From NCBI GenBank assembly GCA_030619215.1, contig JAUXBV010000251.1, positions 1 to 5,829 of the forward strand: DNA of 5,829 nucleotides. The letters are read 5' to 3'. Under the pieces are notes generated by a model. The model was not told the origin of the DNA, searched no databases, and worked only from the letters and a program-made list of their open reading frames with translations. Position 1 is the first letter of the stretch, and the number at the start of each line of letters is the position of its first letter. Positions 1 through 5,724 of the stretch are shown here, in pieces. The stretch comes from Fibrobacterota bacterium (GTDB taxonomy: Bacteria > Fibrobacterota > Chitinivibrionia > Chitinivibrionales > JANQEN01). The position numbers and the translations under genes were made by a program.

Positions 1-1414
1 CAGCCGATATAAGATAAAATGAAGCTAAAAAGAACTTTCTCACATAGAAACCGAAAATAAAGTTGCGGAATTCAACCGGTTTCTGTCCGTAAAACTGAAG
101 AAAGCGCAGGCCCTCCTGGGACCATTTTCCCTTCATCCTTTTATGCCTGGTAAACCCTCTCATGATATCATCCCAACCCTTGGTCTCTATATACCGCTTT
201 AGAATCGGCACGGCAAAGGAGGTGTGCCCCATGTCAAAAAGTATCTCCGCCATGGGCGGAATGATATCTTTTTCTCCGGGCATGCAACGGTATGCTTTGT
301 TAAGGTAGTGAAAAGCTTTTACCTTTTGTCCATTCTCACGAAAATAATCGGCAAGGAACCAGTAATCCTCCATGCAATACGGGTATTCCTGCTTGATAAC
401 CCGAAGCACCAGCTTTTCCATCTCATGATATTTTTCCGCATTTCTCAAATAATGATAGTAGTCCCTCATAATCTCCGGGTTATCGGGAGCTAAAAATGAC
501 GCTTCCCTGAAAGCGCGCTCAGCCTGCGGGTAATCATTCTGTTCAGCATACGCAATCCCCTTAACCCGCAATGCCTCCGCGTCAATGGGAGACGCATCCA
601 GCGCTTTATCCGCTGTTTCAATTGCCTTTTCCGTATTGTTGTTGTTGAGGTAGACATACGAGAGGTCTACATACCCGACCGGTGAGTTGGGGTAAATACG
701 AATTATTTCATGAGCTGCTGTTTCCGCTTCCTGCATTTGTCTATTCTGTGAGAGGTAGAATACCAAACGCGACATTGCCCGGATGTTATTGGGCGACCTC
801 TTCAAATAGCTTTTATACAATTCAATGCTTTTTGTTACTTCCTCCCGTAATATATAGTGATCGGCAAGGAGGTCGCGCGTCTCATCAGCATCAGGGTCAA
901 GCTCCAGCGACATCTTGAAACATATTAATGCCTTATTAAAATTGCCCAGCCGCTCATAGGCAATGCCGGCATTTCTCACTGCCTCCGGATTATAATTAAG
1001 TATGGATTCGGCATTTTCAAAACAGGCTGCCGCTTTTGTAAAGTCATTGGTTTCTGAGTAATACCAAATAAGCGCATTAAGAATAAGCTCGTTACCAGGG
1101 TACATTTTTTTTGCTTTCAGAAGATAACGAGCTCCCTTCTGTATTTGCCGCATCTGGGTATAGGCATAAAATAATCCCAGGAGGCAATCGGCATTATCTT
1201 TATTAAATCTCAGCGCCAGCTTGAGGTGAGGTAGAGCCTGCTGCGGCTTACTCTGTTCCGAGTATGCGCGCGAGTAAAGAAAATGCATTTCCCACTCGTT
1301 CGGGTAGATATCTTTATACCGGTCAAGAAGAGACACCCCCTCCTCGTAAAGGCTTAAATCGAAAAGCTCCTGAACCTTTTCTATTAAATCAGCTAAATCG
1401 AGCCACTTTTCCAT
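1..1414 (-). CDS. TPR-repeat protein, 3' end outside the window
   Basis: From the ATG at 1414 the frame stays open for 471 codons to the left edge, so the C-terminus is missing. The protein is built from about nine or ten degenerate tetratricopeptide repeats between residues 45 and 400. The clearest unit is residues 148-174 (start NAGIAYERLGNFNKAL), with the usual small/large residue pattern and a closing DPD; similar units begin near residues 250, 284 and 352. I see no signal peptide at the N-terminus (MEKWLDLADL), so the repeats are probably cytoplasmic. Residues 447-471 turn aromatic and hydrophobic (FIFGFYVRKFFLASFYLIS), which may be the start of a membrane segment or another domain. TPR arrays bind other proteins; no specific partner can be read here. 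The start codon lies 22 nt inside the end of rseC, which suggests coupled translation. Ribosome binding is weak (AGAAAG, about 10 nt upstream). The TPR call is firm; the function is unknown. Confidence 0.9.
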   Translation of the reverse strand, partial: MEKWLDLADLIEKVQELFDLSLYEEGVSLLDRYKDIYPNEWEMHFLYSRAYSEQSKPQQALPHLKLALRFNKDNADCLLGLFYAYTQMRQIQKGARYLLKAKKMYPGNELILNALIWYYSETNDFTKAAACFENAESILNYNPEAVRNAGIAYERLGNFNKALICFKMSLELDPDADETRDLLADHYILREEVTKSIELYKSYLKRSPNNIRAMSRLVFYLSQNRQMQEAETAAHEIIRIYPNSPVGYVDLSYVYLNNNNTEKAIETADKALDASPIDAEALRVKGIAYAEQNDYPQAERAFREASFLAPDNPEIMRDYYHYLRNAEKYHEMEKLVLRVIKQEYPYCMEDYWFLADYFRENGQKVKAFHYLNKAYRCMPGEKDIIPPMAEILFDMGHTSFAVPILKRYIETKGWDDIMRGFTRHKRMKGKWSQEGLRFLQFYGQKPVEFRNFIFGFYVRKFFLASFYLISA

Positions 1415-1863
1415 TGTGAAGAATCTTTCTCAATAGTTACAGGATAAAAATATCTTATTATTCTATCAATCAAATACACAAAAATAAACCCGATAACAAC
1501 TGCAAATGCTGTAGACAGGACAAGACCCGACGTTTCAGTCCGGGTATTTGAAAAAACACTAAGTATTATATATGTTACTACTGCGCAAAAAACCGGCACG
1601 CCAAAAACAACAACTGCCGCAACAGCCTCATTGAACGAGAAATATTTTATTCTGACACATTGCCCCTCCGCATAATCCGAAGGTTCGGGAACAGAGCAGA
1701 AGAACCTGAGATTCGGCTTGCCGGGCGTACATAATGAACAGCCGTGGCATCCGGTCGGTTTATCACACGATATATTCGGTGAGACATAAATGCCATTTTC
1801 CTTAACTTTAGAAATAACGGCATTGTTCAATTTAACGGTACCTATAAAAGCAGGAATTTCCAT
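1393..1863 (-). CDS. rseC: RseC/MucC-family membrane protein (SoxR-reducing system / sigma-E modulator family)
   Basis: The 156-residue product has the RseC layout: a short cytoplasmic beta-rich start, a cysteine cluster, two membrane helices and a short basic tail. Cysteines 33, 39, 42 and 45 form C-x5-C-x2-C-x2-C; the first three have the spacing I recall from E. coli RseC. C56 and C69 follow. Membrane helices span about 79-103 and 112-132, joined by a short polar loop. In enterobacteria RseC acts positively on sigma-E and belongs, with the Rnf-like Rsx complex, to the system that re-reduces SoxR. The cysteine cluster suggests redox sensing or metal binding. No rnf/rsx, rseA/rseB or sigma factor gene is visible here, so the role in this organism is inferred from family only. 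AAGGG at 1876-1880 (read on the minus strand) lies 12 nt before the ATG, a usable but distant ribosome binding site. The gene overlaps the following TPR gene by 22 nt. Confidence 0.85.
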   Translation of the reverse strand: MEIPAFIGTVKLNNAVISKVKENGIYVSPNISCDKPTGCHGCSLCTPGKPNLRFFCSVPEPSDYAEGQCVRIKYFSFNEAVAAVVVFGVPVFCAVVTYIILSVFSNTRTETSGLVLSTAFAVVIGFIFVYLIDRIIRYFYPVTIEKDSSQWKSGSI

Positions 1864-1943
1864 GCAATATATTGACCCTTTAATAATTTTTATTTACAAG
1901 TAAAATACTTACAGTATGGGGAAAATCGATGGGTTAAATTTGC
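1864..1943 (-). other. Leader of rseC between the gene and the inserted element
   Basis: This AT-rich 80-bp stretch holds the rseC ribosome binding site and probably its promoter, but no good -35/-10 pair could be picked out. A short inverted repeat (AAGTA-AAA-TACTT, 1899-1911) is the only local symmetry. Because the 131-bp element lies immediately upstream, either rseC is transcribed from this short strip or it depends on read-through from alr across the element's hairpin. Confidence 0.35.
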
Positions 1944-1949
1944 TATTTA
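1944..1949. repeat. Left copy of putative 6-bp target-site duplication (TATTTA)
   Basis: TATTTA directly abuts the left terminal repeat and is repeated exactly at 2081-2086. Low complexity makes a chance match possible, but its position exactly at both ends favours a true duplication. Confidence 0.55.
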
Positions 1950-2080
1950 GTGTCTGTCCGGAAACACCTCATTTTGTCATTTCGACCGAAGGGAGAAATC
2001 TGTAAGTTGTTGATTCTTAGAAAAGAAAGATTTCTCCCTTCGGTCGAAATGACAGTTTTACCTAGTTTTCGGACAGACAC
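1950..2080. mobile_element. MITE-like inverted-repeat element, 131 bp, non-autonomous
   Basis: The ends are perfect 11-bp terminal inverted repeats, GTGTCTGTCCG at 1950-1960 and CGGACAGACAC at 2070-2080. Inside lies a second, perfect 27-bp inverted repeat (1975-2001 against 2028-2054) around a 26-nt centre. The strips between outer and inner repeats are no longer complementary. TATTTA occurs directly on both sides (1944-1949 and 2081-2086), as a target-site duplication would. The element contains no transposase and would need one supplied in trans. An open frame through it is simply translation of the palindrome. In RNA from either strand it would fold into a long stable hairpin, but no U-tract follows, so it is not a standard intrinsic terminator. 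The exact edge is uncertain by one base on each side: ending at AGTG/CACT would leave a 4-bp duplication, ATTT. I cannot name the insertion-sequence family. Confidence 0.75.
1975..2054. repeat. Inner perfect 27-bp inverted repeat of the element
   Basis: Arms 1975-2001 and 2028-2054 are exactly complementary over 27 bases; the core reads CATTTCGACCGAAGGGAGAA on the left arm. The centre (2002-2027) is AT-rich. From memory, similar palindromes with this FRPKGEI/ERFLPSVEMT translation turn up as dispersed repeats in many environmental genomes; I could not verify this here. Confidence 0.85.
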
Positions 2081-2086
2081 TATTTA
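2081..2086. repeat. Right copy of putative target-site duplication, containing the alr stop codon
   Basis: TATTTA here matches 1944-1949. Read on the minus strand it is TAAATA, whose first three bases are the alr stop codon (2086-2084). The duplication therefore leaves the alr reading frame and stop unchanged. Confidence 0.55.
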
Positions 2087-3232
2087 CTTGTGGATGTTCT
2101 TCTCATGGCAGACAATCTTATTATTCCTATAATAAAAACGATCTATTCTATTGCATAACCAGGTCAGGATTTCGTAGCTTACTGTTCCGCTTAAAAGGGC
2201 TATGTCGTCGGGAGAGATGATTTCATTTCCCTGTTTACCCATTGCTACTACTTCATCACCAACAGCTATGTCTGAAGCAGAGCTAATATCAATCATTATA
2301 TGATCCATAGTGACTTTGCCGACAATAGGAAAACGCCTGCCGTGTATTAACACTTCTCCCCTATTACTGAGGGCGCGCGGAAGACCGTGCGTATACCCGA
2401 TTGGTACCGTTGCAATCAGTGTCTCTTCCTGTGTCGTATAGGTACCTCCATAACTGATCGAAGTACCGGCAGGAACTTTTTTGATTTTTATGATGCTCGC
2501 TTTCAACGATGCAATCAGTAGCAGGTCGATATCAAAATCCTGCGTGGGATCAGATCTGCTGCCGTATAATAAAATTCCGGGGCGGATATAATAACCCTCA
2601 GGTATCTGAAAACGGCAGATGGCGGCGCTGTTGGAACAGTGTATATACCTGGGAGACAGGCCCTTTTCTTTTACGCTATTCAACACTTCGGTAAACTGCA
2701 TATTCTGCAAAGAAGTTTTATCCGTATCCGGCGCATCAGCATTTGCAAAGTGGGTAAATATTCCCTCAAGTTCAATATTACCTGATGAAGAGATAATCTC
2801 CAGCGCTTCATCAGTTTCTGATTTGAAAAGTCCCAGCCTGCCCATGCCAGTGTCCACATTGATATGAAGCTTTACCATACAGTCCATATCAGCTAGCAGG
2901 TCCAGCTGTGCAATATCATTCAGGGTAACATGAACCCCGTTTGAAGAGGCCCATACAATATCATCCTGAGAGCAGGCACCCAAAACAAGTATGGGTGAGT
3001 GTATATTATATTTGCGAAGCTCCCGCGCTTCATCCATGCATGCAACAGCAAAAAAACCAACACCTTCCTTTTCCAGGGTTTGTGCAATAACCGGAGCGCC
3101 CAATCCGTAAGCATTGTCCTTTACAACCGCAATGATGGAATTTGAAGCCCCGATCTTTTTCCTGACCTGGCCCAGGTTATGAACAAGCTTGTCAAGGTCT
3201 ATCTCAATATAGGGGGTATGATTTGGCGGCAT
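2084..3232 (-). CDS. alr: Alanine racemase, PLP-dependent
   Basis: This enzyme interconverts L- and D-alanine in the cytoplasm and supplies D-alanine for peptidoglycan. The 382-residue length is normal for the family. The N-terminal TIM barrel carries the PLP lysine K38 in AVVKDNAYGLG. R132 lies in DTGMGRLG, H198 with N201/S202 in HCSNSAA, and R217 in RPG. The C-terminal beta domain holds the second catalytic base, Y261 (SISYGG), and M309-D310 in VTMDH. All key catalytic positions are present. Two positions differ from the textbook enzyme: N125 replaces the carbamylated lysine that precedes VDTGMGR in the Geobacillus enzyme, and GYTHG (279-283) replaces the usual GYADG. The last roughly 15 residues form a polar tail ending at a TAA inside the flanking repeat of the inserted element. 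The ATG at 3232 gives the standard N-terminus (YIEIDLDKLVHNL), but ribosome binding is poor, only GAG about 10 nt upstream. The gene stands alone, 129 bp from hisI, with probable promoter sequence between. Confidence 0.97.
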   Translation of the reverse strand: MPPNHTPYIEIDLDKLVHNLGQVRKKIGASNSIIAVVKDNAYGLGAPVIAQTLEKEGVGFFAVACMDEARELRKYNIHSPILVLGACSQDDIVWASSNGVHVTLNDIAQLDLLADMDCMVKLHINVDTGMGRLGLFKSETDEALEIISSSGNIELEGIFTHFANADAPDTDKTSLQNMQFTEVLNSVKEKGLSPRYIHCSNSAAICRFQIPEGYYIRPGILLYGSRSDPTQDFDIDLLLIASLKASIIKIKKVPAGTSISYGGTYTTQEETLIATVPIGYTHGLPRALSNRGEVLIHGRRFPIVGKVTMDHIMIDISSASDIAVGDEVVAMGKQGNEIISPDDIALLSGTVSYEILTWLCNRIDRFYYRNNKIVCHEKNIHK

Positions 3233-3267
3233 AGTATTTACTCATTTATTGTACATGACATTAATGA

Positions 3268-3293
3268 ACAGTAGGAAGTTTTACTTCCACTGT
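3268..3293. repeat. Hairpin upstream of alr
   Basis: ACAGT(A)GGAAGT pairs with ACTTCCACTGT around a TTT loop; a single A at 3273 is bulged. It would form in the alr leader about 35 nt before the start codon if transcription begins near the TATAAT at 3301-3296. Confidence 0.5.
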
Positions 3294-3310
3294 GAATTAT
3301 ACTTTAGTAC
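3292..3310. repeat. Intergenic repeat copy related to 5652-5670
   Basis: This 19-base copy lies between the hairpins of the alr-hisI gap; TACT-TT-AGTA at 3300-3309 gives it weak internal symmetry. See the partner copy ahead of the sensor gene for the comparison. Confidence 0.5.
3296..3301 (-). promoter_or_regulatory. Possible -10 box for alr
   Basis: The minus strand reads TATAAT here, within AGTATAATTC. No convincing -35 box lies 16-18 nt upstream, so the call rests on the -10 match and the position ahead of alr. The same 9-mer occurs at 5723-5731, so it may belong to a repeat rather than a promoter. Confidence 0.25.
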
Positions 3311-3323
3311 ACTCCCAATAGGA

Positions 3324-3346
3324 GTTATACCTCACAGAGGTATAAC
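3324..3346. repeat. Perfect 10-bp inverted repeat with triloop
   Basis: GTTATACCTC (3324-3333) and GAGGTATAAC (3337-3346) are exact complements around ACA. It lies 16 bp past the hisI stop codon, where it could stabilise or end the hisI message, although no U-run follows. Confidence 0.65.
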
Positions 3347-3361
3347 ACACTGTTTACTTCC

Positions 3362-3721
3362 TTAATCCTCTATCTTTTTAAGCACTTTTTCCCATCTGTT
3401 TTCAACAAGCTTCCTGTAAAAGCACGACAGATAGCCTTTATGGCAGGCCCCGCCTTTCTGTTCAACTTTAAACAGCAAGGCGTCACCATCGCAGTCAATA
3501 AAGACCTCTTTTACAATTTGAAAATGGCCTGATGTTTCACCTTTTAACCATCGCTGCTGGCGGCTTCTACTCCAGTAAACCATCTTTCCTGTTTCAAGTG
3601 TTTCCTGTAATGTCTCCCTGTTCATAAAGGCCAGCATCAGAACCCGATCACTTTTCACATCCTGCGTAATTGCAGTAATAAGGCCCTTATCATCAAATTT
3701 TACCTCATCAATTATATTCAT
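3362..3721 (-). CDS. hisI: Phosphoribosyl-AMP cyclohydrolase
   Basis: HisI opens the purine ring of phosphoribosyl-AMP to give ProFAR, the third step of histidine biosynthesis, in the cytoplasm. The 119-residue protein has the complete single-domain form: VLMLAFMN (27-34), YWSRSRQ (49-55), KGETSGHFQ (60-68), the DCDGDALL metal site (76-83) and [14 protein letters not shown] (90-103). C77, C93 and C100 are the zinc ligands of the family, and D76, D78 and D80 match its magnesium site. There is no fused HisE pyrophosphohydrolase domain, so hisE must be elsewhere. Neighbours are unrelated to histidine synthesis, so the gene is outside any his operon in this window. The ATG at 3721 has a strong ribosome binding site, GGGGAG five nt upstream. 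The 158 bp before it (3722-3879) are AT-rich with two copies of TATTACAGG (3787-3795, 3818-3826) and a TATAGT at 3768-3763 that may be a -10 box without a clear -35. Confidence 0.97.
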   Translation of the reverse strand: MNIIDEVKFDDKGLITAITQDVKSDRVLMLAFMNRETLQETLETGKMVYWSRSRQQRWLKGETSGHFQIVKEVFIDCDGDALLFKVEQKGGACHKGYLSCFYRKLVENRWEKVLKKIED

Positions 3722-3724
3722 CGA

Positions 3725-3738
3725 AACTCCCCGGAGTT
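3725..3738 (-). promoter_or_regulatory. hisI Shine-Dalgarno within a small palindrome
   Basis: On the message the sequence reads AACTCC-GG-GGAGTT; the right arm contains the Shine-Dalgarno (GGGGAG at 3732-3727). With a four-base loop the stem has five pairs, two of them G-C, and would hide the ribosome binding site. The symmetry is clear; a regulatory effect is inference. Confidence 0.45.
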
Positions 3739-3879
3739 ATCTGCCCAATAAAAAACACCTGAACTATAATCAAAATATTTTATGGCTATTACAGGATTAC
3801 CGGAACATACAAAATAATATTACAGGGTTTTCCATAGCAATATAACGTTTTGGTATGAAAAATTCAAAGGAGGGAAAAC

Positions 3880-4458
3880 TTATTTAATTTCCTGAAGCCT
3901 TATGATAAGCCTCTCAAGGGCTTTTACCTCATTACTAAGAGAGTCCCTTATTGCATCGCATCGTAAATACGCTTCCTGAAGGGTTGTATAATTTTTTATA
4001 ATGTCTTCCCGCTGGGTGTCTAAATTTTTTAATTCTCTGCTATTGCCATTAAAATCTCTTGAGAAATTAGTAAGCACCGTAAGCATTCTAATCCAGTTCT
4101 GCACCTGTTCCATCTTTTCATGCCTCGGATACATCGACCGAAAGCGCCTAAACTCCCGCAGGGCTGCTTCGTAATCGGCAAAGGGATTATCATAATAAAC
4201 ATTGATATAACCGAGGCGGTACTGAGCGGTAGCGGCAATTTCCGGCTCCTTGCACTTGTCGCGGATATTGGTATAGTCCATCTTTGCTATCTCATAATTT
4301 CCGGTACGGAACAGGGAATCCGCATGGACAAGCTGCCTCCTGAAGTGGCTATACCGGACGATTGTTGTACTGGGGGCACACCGGGTATATATTAAAGCGG
4401 TTAATATACCGGGAAGAATACAAATAAGACATTTGCCTATTTTTATATATTTAAGCAT
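3880..4458 (-). CDS. Exported TPR-like / coiled-coil protein, possibly a QseG-like lipoprotein
   Basis: I chose the ATG at 4458, 7 nt after the sensor stop codon. It gives a 192-residue protein with an export signal: basic start (MLKYIKIGK), hydrophobic stretch 10-23, then C27. An in-frame TTG at 4485 would add nine residues and overlap the sensor by 20 nt; neither start has a good ribosome binding site. YTRC is a poor lipobox because arginine precedes the cysteine, so lipidation is uncertain. Residues 35-125 look like two TPR-type helical pairs (HADSLFRTGNYEIAKMDY; ADYEAALREFRRFRSMYP), as in BamD- or YbgF-like exported proteins. Residues 138-192 are charged and heptad-like, a likely coiled coil. 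A TPR-like exported protein just after a HAMP sensor recalls QseG (YfhG), encoded between glrK and glrR in enterobacteria. I infer an envelope partner of the upstream sensor. The family assignment is tentative. Confidence 0.7.
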   Translation of the reverse strand: MLKYIKIGKCLICILPGILTALIYTRCAPSTTIVRYSHFRRQLVHADSLFRTGNYEIAKMDYTNIRDKCKEPEIAATAQYRLGYINVYYDNPFADYEAALREFRRFRSMYPRHEKMEQVQNWIRMLTVLTNFSRDFNGNSRELKNLDTQREDIIKNYTTLQEAYLRCDAIRDSLSNEVKALERLIIRLQEIK

Positions 4459-4465
4459 TTCTCTT

Positions 4466-5572
4466 TTAGTCTGTGGATTTGTCAAGGTTAATCATCTGTT
4501 CGCCGCTTGATGTATAATCTTCAACGACAGGGTTTTTAATATCCCGTAATTTCCGCGTTACCTGTGAGATTCTCTCGGTCTCCTCTAAAATTGCCCTGAT
4601 ACGCTCCTTTGTATCTGCAGTAGCACCGCTTTCAATGGTCATTTCAAGGAACTGTGCATTTCCGGAAATAATCATCAGCGGATTATTTATCTCATGATTT
4701 ACAGAAGCAACAATTTCTCCTATTGCCGCCAAACGCCGCTTTTTAATAAGCTCTTCCTGTGCTTTCTTTAAATCATAAGCCATATCAAAAAACGCCTCTG
4801 CAAGGTCTCCAATTTCGTCTTTAGGATACCCCTGCGGGTTAAAATCAAAATCACCCTTCGCAATGTTGCTTGCCGACTCTTTGAGCCTCCTTAATGATTT
4901 ACTGATTGCGCGCGAGATGAGAAGGGCAAAGCTGATTGAAAAAATCGTCATACCCAGAAGGATCAGCTGGGTCAAGTTTCTCAAATTGTCAATACGCTGT
5001 CCAATTTCTTTGACACGTGCCTTATTTTGATTATCAATCATAGAATGTGTTACCCGCAACCCGGCCCTGAAATTACTGTCAGCAGTATCAATAATTGCGC
5101 TGATAAGTTTAGTTTTATCCTTGTCCTTGCCACTCTTTACAACTAAAAATTCGGCAAATCTCTCATTATAGTTTTTATTACTTTCGGCCACGTTCTTGTC
5201 AAGACTTACCCTCAATTCCTTTAGCCCGGGATCTATTGTATCATTATCCGAAATGATAGAATCTAAAACTATTATCGTTCTGATATCTGCAAGTACCGAA
5301 TCTATCATTGATGTTACACGTTTCCCGGTTTCCTTGAAACTTTCAGCGGATTCCTCCAATCCTATTTCACTGAAAATAAGGCGGCTCTTGGCTTGGGTAA
5401 CATGAAGGCTTGATATCTGCAGAAGTTTGTTTTTTATCTCATTCTGGCTTTTTAGAATCGATGCTATGTTATTAAGGGACGAGAACTTCGAGACAATGAT
5501 AACGAAAAGTGCATTCAAACATATAATTACTAAAAAACCAAGGAATAGTTTCGTTGCAATATTAAATTTCAT
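4466..5572 (-). CDS. Membrane sensor with HAMP and HisKA domains, lacking the ATPase domain
   Basis: I chose the ATG at 5572 (368 residues); an in-frame TTG at 5578 adds two. Numbered from that TTG, membrane helices span about 11-30 and 203-222 and enclose a 170-residue helical extracytoplasmic region like the four-helix sensors of GlrK and chemoreceptors. A HAMP linker follows (about 221-273, with DEIG at 254-257), then a HisKA helical hairpin (about 281-347) with phospho-acceptor H295 in the H-box NHEINNP. The protein ends at 370, some 23 residues after HisKA, with no N, G1, F or G2 box. A complete kinase would need about 110-130 more residues. The next bases downstream encode the exported partner in a different reading context, and no ATPase fragment appears there, so this is not a simple frameshift. 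It may form dimers, receive phosphate in trans or act as a decoy subunit. It heads a probable two-gene operon; no response regulator is in view. Confidence 0.88.
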   Translation of the reverse strand: MKFNIATKLFLGFLVIICLNALFVIIVSKFSSLNNIASILKSQNEIKNKLLQISSLHVTQAKSRLIFSEIGLEESAESFKETGKRVTSMIDSVLADIRTIIVLDSIISDNDTIDPGLKELRVSLDKNVAESNKNYNERFAEFLVVKSGKDKDKTKLISAIIDTADSNFRAGLRVTHSMIDNQNKARVKEIGQRIDNLRNLTQLILLGMTIFSISFALLISRAISKSLRRLKESASNIAKGDFDFNPQGYPKDEIGDLAEAFFDMAYDLKKAQEELIKKRRLAAIGEIVASVNHEINNPLMIISGNAQFLEMTIESGATADTKERIRAILEETERISQVTRKLRDIKNPVVEDYTSSGEQMINLDKSTD

Positions 5573-5651
5573 AGCCAAATGCTTAATGTAAAATAGTTAA
5601 ATTGATCCTTAATCCTGATACTTCCCAAATGTATCGGCATGTTTAGTAATA

Positions 5652-5670
5652 GTGAGTTATACTAAAGCAC
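5652..5670. repeat. Intergenic repeat copy related to 3292-3310
   Basis: GTGAGTTATACTAAAGCAC here matches GTGAATTATACTTTAGTAC at 3292-3310 in 15 of 19 positions, in the same orientation and also upstream of a minus-strand gene. The agreement between two unrelated gene gaps suggests a small dispersed repeat. Confidence 0.5.
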
Positions 5671-5676
5671 AAGGTA

Positions 5677-5715
5677 CAAATTTATTTGTATAATGAGTAC
5701 TTACAAATAAATTTG
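5677..5715. repeat. 14-bp perfect inverted repeat
   Basis: CAAATTTATTTGTA (5677-5690) and TACAAATAAATTTG (5702-5715) are exact complements separated by 11 nt. Each arm is itself partly palindromic (TACAAAT/ATTTGTA). In the sensor message it would form an A-U-rich stem between promoter and start codon; as DNA it could bind a dimeric regulator. Confidence 0.7.
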
Positions 5716-5724
5716 CTAGTACGA

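Larger units (their letters stand above)
3233..3361. other. alr-hisI intergenic region with three clustered hairpins
   Basis: Within 80 bp three hairpins stand side by side: 3268-3293 (GGAAGT-TTT-ACTTCC core extended by an AACA/TGTT-like base with one bulged A), 3311-3325 (ACTCC-CAATA-GGAGT) and 3324-3346 (10-bp arms, triloop). The spacers carry GAATTATAC (3294-3302) and GAGTTATAC (3322-3330), which recur upstream of the sensor gene. Read on the minus strand, 3301-3296 is a perfect TATAAT about 63 nt before the alr start. None of the hairpins is followed by a U-tract in the hisI direction, so a role as hisI terminator is possible but unproven. Confidence 0.6.

Noticed and set aside
224..918. 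Two plus-strand open frames of 78-89 codons
   Set aside because: They lie antisense to the continuous TPR frame on the minus strand, whose repeat pattern is unambiguous.
1975..2054. Intrinsic terminator for alr
   Set aside because: The stem is long and strong but has a 26-nt loop and no U-tract on the alr transcript; the terminal repeats and flanking duplication fit a mobile element better.
1950..2132. 60-codon open frame on the plus strand starting with GTG
   Set aside because: It is a translation of the inverted-repeat element running on into the end of alr antisense; its start is the terminal repeat itself.
2509..3114. Open frames on both strands inside alr
   Set aside because: They are in other frames of a clearly conserved alanine racemase and show no family features.
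4029..4395. Open frames overlapping the exported TPR-like protein
   Set aside because: Both lie within a longer frame with a coherent signal, TPR-like and coiled-coil layout.
4466..4485. Frameshift joining the sensor to a missing ATPase domain
   Set aside because: The other two minus-strand frames downstream of the stop give no N, G1 or G2 box; the DNA encodes the exported protein instead.
5196..5405. 69-codon plus-strand open frame
   Set aside because: Antisense to the helical sensor domain of the HAMP/HisKA protein; no ribosome binding site or features of its own.
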